Shown: positions 1-9,071 of the stretch, one piece after another
Position numbering within the stretch: the first letter of the stretch is position 1
Layout of the letters: each line of letters begins with the position of its first letter
Assembly (NCBI RefSeq): GCF_025717605.1
Contig: NZ_JAJIRQ010000006.1
Span: forward strand, 130,015-194,014
Direction: 5' to 3'
Length of the DNA stretch: 64,000 bases
Origin: Paucibacter sp. TC2R-5
GTDB lineage: Bacteria > Pseudomonadota > Gammaproteobacteria > Burkholderiales > Burkholderiaceae_C
Position numbers and translations under genes: made by a program
The notes under the pieces: model-generated
What the model was told of the DNA's origin: nothing
What the model saw: only the letters and a program-made list of their open reading frames with translations
Database searches by the model: none

Positions 1-456
1 ACGATCAAGACCAGCGCGGTCGCGACCGGTGACTTACCGGCGCGCCTCAAAATCATTTTCGACGGCGTGCGCGAGGTGACGGCGCGCTACCAGCCGCACT
101 GTGCGGCGGTCGAGATCGTGTTTGTCAACGTCAACCCGCAGTCGACCTTGCTGCTGGGGCAGGCACGCGGCGCGGCCATCACGGCGCTGGTGTCGAACGA
201 CCTGGCAGTGTCTGAATACACCGCGCTGCAGATGAAGAAAGCGGTAGTCGGCCATGGCCATGCGGCCAAGGAGCAGGTGCAGGCCATGGTGCAGCGGCTC
301 TTGAACTTGCCGTCAGAGCCGGGCAAGGACGCGGCCGACGCGTTGGGCCTGGCCATCATGCATGCACACGCGGCCGTGTCCTTCGAGGCGATGGGCCGCA
401 GCACCACCTTGCAGCGCCGCCAGCACGCGCAGTTCAAGGGCGGGCGTACTTACTGA
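1..456 (+). CDS. ruvC: Crossover junction endodeoxyribonuclease RuvC, 5'-truncated by the window edge
   Basis: This is the C-terminal 151 codons of the Holliday-junction resolvase that works with RuvAB in recombinational repair. The reading frame is open from base 1, so the start lies outside the window. Visible family signatures are [13 protein letters not shown], a [21 protein letters not shown] block holding the conserved acidic residue of the middle active-site motif (written here as VEIVF and NVNPQS), and the C-terminal [10 protein letters not shown] with its pair of catalytic aspartates. The missing N-terminus should carry the first catalytic Asp. A downstream gene begins 12 bases after the stop. 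Identification is strong because order and spacing of the motifs match the family. Confidence 0.95.
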   Translation, partial: TIKTSAVATGDLPARLKIIFDGVREVTARYQPHCAAVEIVFVNVNPQSTLLLGQARGAAITALVSNDLAVSEYTALQMKKAVVGHGHAAKEQVQAMVQRLLNLPSEPGKDAADALGLAIMHAHAAVSFEAMGRSTTLQRRQHAQFKGGRTY

Positions 457-468
457 GAATCCTTTTCT

Positions 469-984
469 ATGACGAACGAGTTCAATCAGCCGATCGAACG
501 ACTGCCTGCCTTGCTGCGTTACTGGCGTTGGCGATATGGCCTCAGTTGCGCTGTGCCGGGTCTCGCCCTGGCGCTCGGCGCATCGTTGCTACTGCTGCGC
601 TCGGCCGCGGCCGGCAGGCATGGGCCGGACTTGGCATATGGGGTATTGCCGGCCCTGGCAGGCTTGGCCTTGCTCGGTTTCGCTTGCGGCTGGCGCTATG
701 CCTCACTGCGCTTTGAACATTACCGCGCCGAGCACCATATCGGCGAAGGCGTGGTCTTGCGCAGCGGTGTTTGGTGGCGCAGCGAGGTCTGGGTGCCGAT
801 TGCGCGGCTGCAGCATTTGGACGTCACCCAAGGTCCGCTGGACCGGCGCTGGGGCATGGCGACCTTGAGCCTGCACACGGCCGGCAACCACGACCATCAC
901 ATCCGCATCGATGGCCTGCCGCTGGCGCAGGCCCATGCCTTGCGCGAACAACTGTTACCTCGCCAAGCCCTTCAGCATGAGTGA
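469..984 (+). CDS. Bacterial PH-domain membrane protein (YdbS-like)
   Basis: A 171-residue protein with two hydrophobic segments (about residues 25-47 and 60-77) followed by a soluble beta-rich region. The stretch RSGVWWRSEVWVPIARLQHLDV and the following GPLDRRWGMATLSLHTAG are typical of the bPH_2/YdbS domain, in which 'I/V-P-x-x-R-I-Q' is conserved (only short parts quoted as key motifs: VPIARLQHLDV, RWGMATL). Its stop codon overlaps the next start in an ATGAGTGA arrangement, so the two genes are translationally coupled. In other bacteria YdbS and YdbT form such pairs. Their biochemical role is unknown. The call to the family is firm, the function is not. Confidence 0.8.
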   Translation: MTNEFNQPIERLPALLRYWRWRYGLSCAVPGLALALGASLLLLRSAAAGRHGPDLAYGVLPALAGLALLGFACGWRYASLRFEHYRAEHHIGEGVVLRSGVWWRSEVWVPIARLQHLDVTQGPLDRRWGMATLSLHTAGNHDHHIRIDGLPLAQAHALREQLLPRQALQHE

Positions 985-2506
985 AGCCTCGCAGTTGCAA
1001 AGCCTGCATCCGGCATCCTGGCTCTTCGGCATTGCCGGCTTGCTCAAGCAGATGCTGATGCCTCTGGTTGCCGTGCTGATTCTGGGTCACAAGGATGCGC
1101 AATGGGTGTTGTGGGCCTTGCCCGCCATGTTGGCATTGACGTTGCGCTCGGTGCTGCGGGCACGGGCTTTTCGTTACGAAGTCACCGGAGGCGAGTTGCT
1201 GGTGCGCGAAGGCGTGTTGGATCGCTCGCTGCGCCACATCCCGCTCGCGCGTATCCAGAACATCACCCAGCGGCGAATCTTTTTGCACCGGATTTTTGGC
1301 GTCACCGAGTTGCACCTGGAGTCGGCCGCCGGAGGCAAACCCGAGGCGGTGATGAAGGTGCTGAGCCTGGCGGCCGCAGCGCAGTTGGAGGCCTTGTTGC
1401 GAGGCGCTGTCAACCCGATTGAAACGACCGGAACCTCCTCGGTGACGCATGAGCCGCAACTCTTGTTCGCCATGCCCATGCGGGAGGTTCTGCTGCTCGG
1501 GCTGACCAGCAACCGAGGCAAGCTGATGCTGGCGGCCATGTTCGGCGCAGTGATGCCCAACCAGACCTTGCGCACCACGCTGCTGCAATGGTCCGAGCGA
1601 CCCTTGACGGCGCTGAGCCGCGTCTTCAGGGCGGACCTGGAAAGCCAGGGCTGGCTGCACCTGGCCGCGCTGAGCTTGAGCCTCTTGCTGCTCGGACTAT
1701 TGATGCTGCAAGTGCTGTCTGCTGCCATGGCTCTGATCAAGTTTCATAACTTCCGGCTTGAGCAGCAAGGCGAGCGCCTCTTGAGCAGCTCGGGCCTGAG
1801 CACCCAAACGCGCGCCGCCGTGCGCCTGCCCAGGCTACAGCGCTGGGAACTCAGCAGCAGCTGGCTGCAGCGCCGGCTCGGTCGCTGCCAACTCAGCGTG
1901 ACGGTGGCCGGCCAACATGACAGCCCCGACAAGGCAGAGAAATTTGCCCGCTTCAGCGAGTTGGCACCGCTGGCCACACCCGCGCAAGCGCAGGCGCTGC
2001 TGCGCCTATGCCTGCCGCAGCTGGACTGGCAGGCCCTGGCCTGGCGGCCGCTGGGCGATGCGAGTTTGCGGCGCAGGCTGCTCGGCCAAGCGCGCTGGCT
2101 GCTGCCGCTGTGGGCGCTGGGCATGGCGGCCAATCTGGCCTTGGGCGCGCCGCTGCCCTGGCTGGCTGCGCTGTCGCTCAGCGCCCTGCTGCTGGGCGCT
2201 GCCGTGCTGCATGCGCGCGCCTGGGTCGGCTTTGCCGCCTACGCCTTGTCCGGCGACCTGATGCTTTACCGCAGCGGTGTGTTCACGCAGCGCTGGATCA
2301 TCGTGTCGGGCCCCAAGCTGCAGAGTCTGCGCCTCTACAGCTCGGGTCTGGACCGCTATTTCGGCCTGCGGCATCTACAGGCCAACACCCATGGCGGGCT
2401 TGGCGGAAGCGGCTTGCAGCGTGCGCTCGACATCCCCTGCCTGCCGGCGGGCGAAGCCGAGTTGCTCCGCGCCGCTTTGTGGCGGGGTTTGCTGCAGACG
2501 CCCTAG
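977..2506 (+). CDS. Multi-PH-domain membrane protein (YdbT-like)
   Basis: A 509-residue membrane protein starting at the ATG that overlaps the previous stop by eight bases; an upstream in-frame start at 911 would overlap its neighbour without reason. At least three PH-like repeats are visible: LVREGVLDRSLRHIPLARIQ at about residue 78, GERLLSSSGLSTQTRAAVRLPRLQ at about 270 and DLMLYRSGVFTQRWIIVSG at about 430 (key parts IPLARIQN, VRLPRLQRW, VSGPKLQSL). Hydrophobic pairs precede each repeat, as in YdbT. It should act in the inner membrane with the 469-984 product. Molecular function unknown. Confidence 0.8.
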   Translation: MSEASQLQSLHPASWLFGIAGLLKQMLMPLVAVLILGHKDAQWVLWALPAMLALTLRSVLRARAFRYEVTGGELLVREGVLDRSLRHIPLARIQNITQRRIFLHRIFGVTELHLESAAGGKPEAVMKVLSLAAAAQLEALLRGAVNPIETTGTSSVTHEPQLLFAMPMREVLLLGLTSNRGKLMLAAMFGAVMPNQTLRTTLLQWSERPLTALSRVFRADLESQGWLHLAALSLSLLLLGLLMLQVLSAAMALIKFHNFRLEQQGERLLSSSGLSTQTRAAVRLPRLQRWELSSSWLQRRLGRCQLSVTVAGQHDSPDKAEKFARFSELAPLATPAQAQALLRLCLPQLDWQALAWRPLGDASLRRRLLGQARWLLPLWALGMAANLALGAPLPWLAALSLSALLLGAAVLHARAWVGFAAYALSGDLMLYRSGVFTQRWIIVSGPKLQSLRLYSSGLDRYFGLRHLQANTHGGLGGSGLQRALDIPCLPAGEAELLRAALWRGLLQTP

Positions 2507-2509
2507 GCC

Positions 2510-3016
2510 TCAGCCCAGCTGCGCGCGCCGGCGTGCCAGGGCGCCTAGACCCAAGAGACCGACCAGGCTCAGCGCCCAAGTGGACGGCTCGGGCACGGCG
2601 CTGACCGTCAGGCTGCCCAGGCTGTCCGCACCATGGTGGCTGTAGCTGAAGCCGCTGCTGCCCCAGACCGACAGCAGTTGCAGATAGCCGCCGGCCACAC
2701 CAGCAAAGCCGGCATTGGGGCCGACCAGCGCGCCGCCTTCAAACTGGGCGTAGGCGTCGCTGCCTGGCGCCAAATGAAAGGTCTGGCCCAGGAAGCTAAG
2801 GTCCAAACTCTGCAACGCGACCGTCCCATCCGGGCCTGCCAGCAGGGCCGCTTGGTCGTCGTAGCTGAATTGCCCGGCGATGAACTCGCCGACCAATTTA
2901 GATGCCGTCGGGCTGAAATCTACAACGCCGCTGAAGTTGAAACTGGCCGCCGAAGCCGCCTGCGATGCCAAGGCCAAGCCGGCCGCCAAGGCGAGAGTTT
3001 TGAGATTGAAGATCAT
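2510..3016 (-). CDS. PEP-CTERM sorting-domain exported protein
   Basis: A 168-residue secreted protein. The N-terminus (MIFNLKTLALAAGLALAS, then AASA) is a clear signal peptide. The C-terminus has VPEPSTWALSLVGLLGLGAL followed by RRR, the PEP-CTERM tripartite signal: PEP motif, hydrophobic segment, basic tail. Known biology: such proteins are recognised by an exosortase, usually in exopolysaccharide-producing Gram-negatives; no exosortase is in this window. A TTG six codons upstream (3034) is an alternative start; the ATG was chosen because the signal peptide is complete from there. The central region is Gly/Ser-rich and beta-rich with no recognised fold. Confidence 0.8.
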   Translation of the reverse strand: MIFNLKTLALAAGLALASQAASAASFNFSGVVDFSPTASKLVGEFIAGQFSYDDQAALLAGPDGTVALQSLDLSFLGQTFHLAPGSDAYAQFEGGALVGPNAGFAGVAGGYLQLLSVWGSSGFSYSHHGADSLGSLTVSAVPEPSTWALSLVGLLGLGALARRRAQLG

Positions 3017-3054
3017 GATCTTGTTTGCTTTCAAAATGAGGGAGAGACGGTCAC

Positions 3055-4179
3055 TCAGAACTTGTAGTTGGCAGTGCTCAGCTTGTCGCAGCTCAAGCCC
3101 TTCAATTGGACCAAGGGGCGGCTGCGTGTCACGCCACCAGTGCCGGCGGCGTTGATGCCGATCATGGCCGCGCCGTTTGCATTGCTGCAGACCACATGGC
3201 CGGAAGCCAAAGGGTCGGCGCTGCTGATGCCCAAAGCGCGCATCGACTGCCCCAGATCCAGCAAGTCATCTGCAGGCGTGAAGTCGGTGATGGTGTCGCC
3301 GGCATCGATCATGCTGGTGTAGACGAACTGGTCGGACCCCAAGCCGCCGGTCAGCGTGTCGGCACCTGCGTGGCCACGCCGCCATCGACTGTTGCCGCGC
3401 TGAAGGCACCGAGCGTGAAAGCTGCGGACCAGCTGCCGCTGATGGCAGCTGCATTGCCGACGCTGTCGACATCGCTGGCGGTGACGCTGAAGCGTCCACC
3501 CGAGCCGGCGGTGATGGGGGCTCCGGGCAGACCGGCACGATGGGCTTGTCAAGCGGCGGCGGGGTGCCGCCGCTGCAGACATTCAGAGCGGAAGCCGTGT
3601 TGCGCGGAGCCGGAGCTGCGACCGAAAAGTCGGCTTGGTCTTGATCGGTAGCGGTGCAGCCGCCCAGCGCGCGGATCGCGCCGGTGCTGTTGCTCACCGC
3701 TGGCGTAGGGCCGCTGCCTTCAGCAGGCGTGGCGCCAGTGCCATAAGCCACCAGATCCTACATAGCCGGAGCCGTTGCGCTGGCCACCGCCGACGTGGTG
3801 CTTGCCAACACCACCTTGCCGAAGGAGCCACTCATCGCTATGGAGCCCACCTTGTCTGGCGTCGGCAGATCGACCGTACCGCCAGCACCCTTGGACTCCT
3901 GCACCAAGAAATACTGACCCGGCTGCAAGATGACATCGGGTAAGACCGTGATGCTCGAAAAGCCGGCCGAAGCGCCAGCAGCGGCATATTGCACGCTCCA
4001 GCCCTTGAGCCTGACGGGCGCATCGCTGCAATTAAACAACTCAATAAAGTCATTCTTGAGCGTGGCGCCCGAGTTACCGCCTCCGCCATAGACTTGGCTG
4101 ATGACAACATTGCTGGACGCAAAACGGCCGGAGCAGCAAACGCGGCGGCCAAAAGGCCGGCAATGGTTTTCAATTTCAT
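3055..4179 (-). pseudogene. Decayed exported protein with lamin-tail domain and RTX-like C-terminus
   Basis: Four pieces in three frames make up one ancestral gene. It starts at an ATG with a good signal peptide (MKLKTIAGLLAAAFAAPAVL). A one-base frameshift just after it moves into a lamin-tail domain frame (VVISQVYGGGGNSG, NDFIELFN, LQPGQYFLVQ). That frame meets an in-frame TAG at 3758-3760, where homologues usually read A-M-A-D-L-V, and continues to about 3560. A further shift near 3540 gives a beta-rich piece (SVTASDVDSVGNAAAISG), and another near 3360 gives GADTLTGGLGSDQFVY, a hemolysin-type calcium-binding motif. The order resembles NucH/ExeM-type secreted nucleases or related proteins, but no nuclease domain is left. 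Several separate lesions argue for true decay. Confidence 0.8.
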
Positions 4180-4398
4180 GGGAGTTCCAGAACGGGAGAA
4201 AGGCGGTGCTTGAAACCCTTGCCTGGGATCTTTTTCGCGCCGATCCAAGCGCGCGTACGCATCGTTTGCCCTCCATCCGCCCAGCGAACAGCTTGCTCAC
4301 GGCGCCCAAGGTGGCAGCCCTAGAATGCCGGTGCGGCTCCTGCACGCAATCTCGTCCTCCGATCGGCGCGGCCCTGAGCCGGCCTCATTGACAAATCC

Positions 4399-6156
4399 AT
4401 GACCCTGAAACAGATGATCGCCGGCTTTGTGCGCCGGCATTGGGCGTCTTACGCGGCGTCGGCCTTGATGCTGCTGGGGATCGCTCTATTGACCGTGTGG
4501 ATTCCGCGTCAGGTCGGTCACGTGGTGGACGGTTTGGTGGCCGGCTCGCTGCATGGCGAAGCGCTGCTGCGCCAACTCGCACTTTTGGTCGGCTGCGGCG
4601 TCTCGATCTATTTGCTGCGGGTAGGTTGGCGCCTGGCCTTGTTCGCTGCCGCCTACCGTCTGGGTCGCGAGTTACGCACCCGGCTTTACAAGGTCTTGAC
4701 CCTGCAAGGCCCGGTATTCTTCCAAGCCAAGCGCACCGGTGACTTGATGGCGCTGGCCACCAATGACATCGACGCGGTGGAGATGGCCGCAGGTGAAGCG
4801 CTGCTGGCGGCTTTTGACGGCTCGCTGACCTTGATCCTCGTGCTGTCGATGATGACACTGGGCGTCGACTGGCGACTGGGCCTGGCCGCGCTGATCCCCT
4901 TCCCCTTCATGGCTTACGCGTTTTGGCGTATCTCCGAGAAAGTGCATCAAGCCTGGCAAAGCTCGCTGGGCCGCTTCTCGGGCCTGAATCAACATGTGCA
5001 AGAGGGTCTCGCCGGCGTGCGTACCTTGCGCGCCCTGGGGCTGACCGAGCGCAACGCGGCGCAATTCAGCGAGCTGGCCGACAGCGCCGGCGAGGCCAGT
5101 TTTCAGGCGCAGCGCTGGGAGGCTGCCTTCGAGCCAGCCGTGGGCATGACCTTGGGCGCAGCCTTGACCATCGCCTTAGGCCTGGGTGGCTATTTCGTCG
5201 CCAAGCAAGAGCTGACGATAGGCCAGCTGACCGCCTTCACCATGTATCTGGGCCAGCTGATCTGGCCGATGTTTGCGGCCGGTTGGGTCTTGTCCTTGCT
5301 GGAGCGCGGCCGCGCCGCCTGGGACCGTTTGTCGCCGGTGCTGGAGGCCCCCATAACGCTCAATGACAGCGGCTCGCAGCCCCTGCCCGCCAGTGCGACG
5401 CTACGCTTTGACAACGTCGGCTTCGGCTACGCGCTGGCCGAGCGGGCCGCGCTGAGCCAAGTCAGCTTGACGCTGGAGCCCGGTCAAACCCTGGGCCTGG
5501 TCGGCCCGACCGGCGCAGGTAAATCCACTTTGCTGCAGCTCGTATTGCGCCAGTTCGAGCCCAGCGGCGGCAGCATTCATCTCGGGGCCTACAGCTTGCC
5601 TGAGCTGAGCCTGCAGGCACTGCGCCAAGGCTTGGCCTGGGTGCCGCAGGAGCCGTTTTTGTTCTCGGCCAGCATCGCCGAGAACATCGCCCTGGCCAAA
5701 CCGGAGGCCACGCCCGCCGAGATTGAGGCGGCAGCCCGCATGGCCGCCGTGCATGAGGACATCACGCGTCTACCGCAAGGCTATGCGACCGAGATCGGCG
5801 AGCGCGGCGTGACGCTGTCGGGCGGCCAGCGGCAACGCGTGGCGATCGCCCGCGCCCTGCTGTCCGACGCGCCACTGCTCCTGCTTGATGATGCCTTGTC
5901 GGCCGTGGACACCGGCACCGAGACACAAATCCTGGCCCATCTGCGCGAGCTCAGGCTGCTGCGGCCCGAGCGCAGCAGCCTGATCGTCAGCCACCGGCTC
6001 AGTGCGGTGGTGGACGCCGACCATATCGTCGTGCTGCAGCAGGGCCGTATCAGCGAGCAAGGCAGCCATGCCGAGCTGCTGGCTTTGGAAGGCGGCTGGT
6101 ACGCCACGCAATGGCGCTATCAACAACTGGAGGCCAGCATCGATGCGCAAGACTGA
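4399..6156 (+). CDS. ABC exporter half-transporter, MdlA-like (degenerate Walker B partner)
   Basis: A 585-residue half-transporter: six membrane helices in roughly residues 15-300, then an ATPase domain. Walker A is GPTGAGKST at about residue 369, the signature is LSGGQRQR at about 473, and Walker B is LLLLDDALSAVD. The last motif has Asp where the catalytic Glu normally sits, as in E. coli MdlA. It is followed, with 14 bases of overlap, by a second half-transporter, so the pair very likely forms a heterodimer with one impaired ATP site. Substrate is not evident; lipid-like molecules, peptides and drugs are all possible for this class. Confidence 0.88.
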   Translation: MTLKQMIAGFVRRHWASYAASALMLLGIALLTVWIPRQVGHVVDGLVAGSLHGEALLRQLALLVGCGVSIYLLRVGWRLALFAAAYRLGRELRTRLYKVLTLQGPVFFQAKRTGDLMALATNDIDAVEMAAGEALLAAFDGSLTLILVLSMMTLGVDWRLGLAALIPFPFMAYAFWRISEKVHQAWQSSLGRFSGLNQHVQEGLAGVRTLRALGLTERNAAQFSELADSAGEASFQAQRWEAAFEPAVGMTLGAALTIALGLGGYFVAKQELTIGQLTAFTMYLGQLIWPMFAAGWVLSLLERGRAAWDRLSPVLEAPITLNDSGSQPLPASATLRFDNVGFGYALAERAALSQVSLTLEPGQTLGLVGPTGAGKSTLLQLVLRQFEPSGGSIHLGAYSLPELSLQALRQGLAWVPQEPFLFSASIAENIALAKPEATPAEIEAAARMAAVHEDITRLPQGYATEIGERGVTLSGGQRQRVAIARALLSDAPLLLLDDALSAVDTGTETQILAHLRELRLLRPERSSLIVSHRLSAVVDADHIVVLQQGRISEQGSHAELLALEGGWYATQWRYQQLEASIDAQD

Positions 6157-7912
6157 AGCCACGGCCGCGGCTGAAAAAGAACGCCCTTGGGCCGCCGTCG
6201 GCCTGCTGATGGAGGCCGCCACACCCGAGAAGGCCACGCTTTGGCGCGGCTTGATCTGGCTGTTGCTGGCGGCTGGCTTGGAAGCACTCGGCCCCATCAT
6301 CAGCAAGCATTTCATCGACACTTATCTGCAGCCACGCCATTTCGACGCCGGCGCGATGGCCCAGTTGCTGCTCGCGTTGCTCTTGAGCAGCTGGGCCAGC
6401 AGCTGGATACGCTTTGGCCAGCTCTCGCGCATGGCCGGCGTGGCGCGCCGCTCGGTCCTGCGCCTGCGTGAGAAGGTCTACGCCCATGTGCTGGCGCTGC
6501 CAATGAGCTACTTTGACAGTGCCATCACCGGTCAGTTGGTCAGTCGCGTGACGAATGACAGCGAGGCCGTCAACACCCTTTACCGGCAGGTGCTGTATGT
6601 GATGCTGGACTCCAGCATCGTGGTGCTGGGCTCGCTGATCGCGATGGCTTGGCTAGACTGGCGGCTGATGCTGATCGTCGCGACGCTGGTGCCGGCAATG
6701 GTGTTGATCATCGCGCTCTACCAACGCCTGAGTGCGCCGGCGGTGGCGCGCGCGCGCCAGCTGCGCAGCGACATCAATGCGCAAATGGCCGAGAGCATGG
6801 CCGGCATGGCGATGCTGCAGGCGGCCGGCGCCGCCCAGCGTTTTGGGGCGCGCTTCGAGCGCAGCAATCAGGCACACCTGAAGGCCCGCGTGGCCGAGCT
6901 CAGTGCCAATGCCTGGCTGCTGCGCCCAGCGCTGGACCTGCTCAATGTGCTGCTCTTGGTGACGGTGATTTACGGCTTCGGCCGGCGCGAAGTGAGCGGG
7001 CTGGAGGTCGGGCTGCTGTTTGCCTTCCTCAGCTATATCGCCCGCGTGGTGGAGCCTCTGATTCAGATCACCATGCAGTTCGGCCAATTGCAGCAGTCGA
7101 TGATCGCGGCCGCACGGGTGCGCAGCCTGCTGCAAGAGAACGTGGCGCCTAGCCAAGCCGTGGCCGGGCACGCCATCAGCGCCGGCGCCATCAAGATCGA
7201 GCATTTGAGCTTCGGCTATGACGCACAGCGTCCGGTCTTGCGTGAGCTTGATCTCGATATTGAGGCCGGCAGTTTCATAGGCATCGTCGGCCACACCGGC
7301 AGCGGCAAGTCGACGCTGCTGTCGCTGCTGCTGCGCTTCTACCGGGCGCAAAGCGGGCAGATCACGATCGACGGCCAAGCCTTGGCCAGCTTCCCCGACG
7401 AAGCCTTCCGCGCCGCCGTCGGCCTGGTGCCGCAAGAGCCTTATCTGATGGCCGCCAGCGCGCGCGAGAACATCACCATGGGACGTCAAATCAGTGAGGA
7501 CGCCGTGATCGCGGCGGCCAAGGCGGCCCGCGTTCACGATTTCTTGAGCGGCCTGCCGCAGGGCTATGACACCGTGCTGGGCGAAGGCGGTGCCCGCGTG
7601 TCTACTGGCCAAAAGCAGCTGATCGCCATGGCACGCGCGCTGGCCGGCTCGCCGCGCATCCTGTTCCTGGACGAAGCCACCTCGAATATCGACAGCGCCA
7701 CAGAACAGACCGTCAGCGAAGCCCTGATCGCGCTGCGCGGCCGCGTCACCGTGGTGGCGATTGCGCACCGCTTGTCCACCATCCGCGAGGCCGATCAAAT
7801 CATCGTGTTGAACCACGGGCATTTGGTCGAGCGCGGCAGGCATCAAGAGCTGATGGCCCATGCAGGCGGCGTCTACCAGCGCCTGGTTCAGCTGCAAGCG
7901 CTGGAGGAGTAG
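6143..7912 (+). CDS. ABC exporter half-transporter, MdlB-like
   Basis: A 589-residue half-transporter starting at the ATG inside the end of the preceding gene. The membrane domain covers about residues 30-320. The ATPase domain has Walker A GHTGSGKST at about 383, Walker B ILFLDEATSNIDS with the catalytic Glu, and an H-loop IAHRLST. The signature motif is altered to VSTGQKQL instead of LSGGQ. The two proteins are therefore complementary: this one supplies the catalytic Glu and the partner supplies the canonical signature, which is the standard layout of an asymmetric heterodimeric exporter. Substrate unknown. Confidence 0.88.
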   Translation: MRKTEATAAAEKERPWAAVGLLMEAATPEKATLWRGLIWLLLAAGLEALGPIISKHFIDTYLQPRHFDAGAMAQLLLALLLSSWASSWIRFGQLSRMAGVARRSVLRLREKVYAHVLALPMSYFDSAITGQLVSRVTNDSEAVNTLYRQVLYVMLDSSIVVLGSLIAMAWLDWRLMLIVATLVPAMVLIIALYQRLSAPAVARARQLRSDINAQMAESMAGMAMLQAAGAAQRFGARFERSNQAHLKARVAELSANAWLLRPALDLLNVLLLVTVIYGFGRREVSGLEVGLLFAFLSYIARVVEPLIQITMQFGQLQQSMIAAARVRSLLQENVAPSQAVAGHAISAGAIKIEHLSFGYDAQRPVLRELDLDIEAGSFIGIVGHTGSGKSTLLSLLLRFYRAQSGQITIDGQALASFPDEAFRAAVGLVPQEPYLMAASARENITMGRQISEDAVIAAAKAARVHDFLSGLPQGYDTVLGEGGARVSTGQKQLIAMARALAGSPRILFLDEATSNIDSATEQTVSEALIALRGRVTVVAIAHRLSTIREADQIIVLNHGHLVERGRHQELMAHAGGVYQRLVQLQALEE

Positions 7913-7927
7913 AAGAAGGCCGGCTCC

Positions 7928-8113
7928 CTAAAGCATCATCGCCAGCCGCTCCAGAATGAGCACCGCAAAAAAGCCCAAGCCGGCCAACACCGTCCACTTG
8001 ATGACGATCACGCCGCGCTGGCGCCAGACCACCTGGCCGGTGCCGATGTAGAGCGCAAAACAAAGCACACCGGCGAACAGCAAAAGGCCCACGACAAGGC
8101 GAAAGATCAGCAT
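7928..8113 (-). CDS. Small two-helix membrane protein downstream of lpxC
   Basis: A 61-residue protein with two hydrophobic segments (about residues 4-22 and 37-57) joined by a short polar stretch with GQVVWRQRG. It begins five bases after the lpxC stop and is read in the same direction, so it is probably co-transcribed with lpxC. It has no catalytic motif and no function can be assigned. The high hydrophobicity and tight coupling make it more likely real than chance. Confidence 0.65.
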   Translation of the reverse strand: MLIFRLVVGLLLFAGVLCFALYIGTGQVVWRQRGVIVIKWTVLAGLGFFAVLILERLAMML

Positions 8114-8118
8114 TTCGA

Positions 8119-9054
8119 CTACCAGGCCGGGGCCAGTTCCGCAAAGCCCTTGGGCGCATCGGCAGCGTCCTCGAAGCTGACAAATTCATAAGCCGAGGGG
8201 TCGGCAAACAGCGCGCGGAGCAGCTTGTTGTTCAGCGCATGGCCGCCCTTGAACGAGGTGTAAGCCGCCAGCAGCGGATAGCCCGCGACCTGCATATCGC
8301 CAATCGCATCAAGGATTTTGTGTTTGACGAACTCATCGTCATAACGCAGACCCTCAGCGTTCAGCACCTTGTAGTCATCGACGACGATGGCGTTGTCCAT
8401 CGAGCCGCCCAGCGTCAGCCCGCGCGAACGCATCAGTTCGATATCGCTGGTCATGCCGAAGGTGCGGGCGCGCGCAATCTCGCGCTTGTATTGGCCCGAG
8501 CCCATATCGAACACATATTGCTGGCCGGTGGCCGAGACGGCCGGGTTGTCGAACTCGATCTCGAAGCTCAACGTGTAGCCATGATGCGGGCTCAGCTTGG
8601 CCCACATCAAACGCTTGCCTTCGCCCTGACGCACCTCGACCTCTTTCTTGACGCGCAAAAACTTCTTCGGCGCCGCCTGCTGTTCGATGCCGGCGCTTTG
8701 CAAAAGGTAGACAAAACTAGCGGCCGAGCCGTCGAGTATCGGCACTTCATCGGCATTGATATCGACATAAAGATTGTCCAGCCCCAAGCCGGCACAGGCC
8801 GACAGCAGATGCTCGATGGTCTGCACCTTGGGCGCACCGGGGTCACCCAAGGGGCTGACCGTGGTCGCCATGCGGGTGTCACACACCGTATCCACACGCA
8901 CCGGAATATCGACCGGCGTGTTCAAGTCGACCCGGCGGAACACGATGCCGGTGTTGACAGGCGCCGGGCGCAGCGTCAACTCGACCCGCTGGCCGCTGTG
9001 GATACCGACGCCGACCGCCTTGGTCAGGGATTTGAGAGTTCTTTGTTGCAGCAT
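8119..9054 (-). CDS. lpxC: UDP-3-O-acyl-N-acetylglucosamine deacetylase LpxC
   Basis: The zinc deacetylase catalysing the committed step of lipid A synthesis. The ATG giving MLQQRTLKS was chosen because family members begin this way; a TTG seven codons upstream is in frame but lies against the preceding gene. 311 residues, normal length. Zinc ligands are visible as H82 (IEHLLSA), H245 and D249 ([10 protein letters not shown]), with the catalytic His at 272 (GGHALNN). In many Proteobacteria lpxC is the last gene of the dcw cluster; here a sensor kinase gene separates it from ftsZ, ending 17 bases upstream of this start. Confidence 0.97.
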   Translation of the reverse strand: MLQQRTLKSLTKAVGVGIHSGQRVELTLRPAPVNTGIVFRRVDLNTPVDIPVRVDTVCDTRMATTVSPLGDPGAPKVQTIEHLLSACAGLGLDNLYVDINADEVPILDGSAASFVYLLQSAGIEQQAAPKKFLRVKKEVEVRQGEGKRLMWAKLSPHHGYTLSFEIEFDNPAVSATGQQYVFDMGSGQYKREIARARTFGMTSDIELMRSRGLTLGGSMDNAIVVDDYKVLNAEGLRYDDEFVKHKILDAIGDMQVAGYPLLAAYTSFKGGHALNNKLLRALFADPSAYEFVSFEDAADAPKGFAELAPAW

Positions 9055-9071
9055 GGCTTCAGTGTCGGTGA

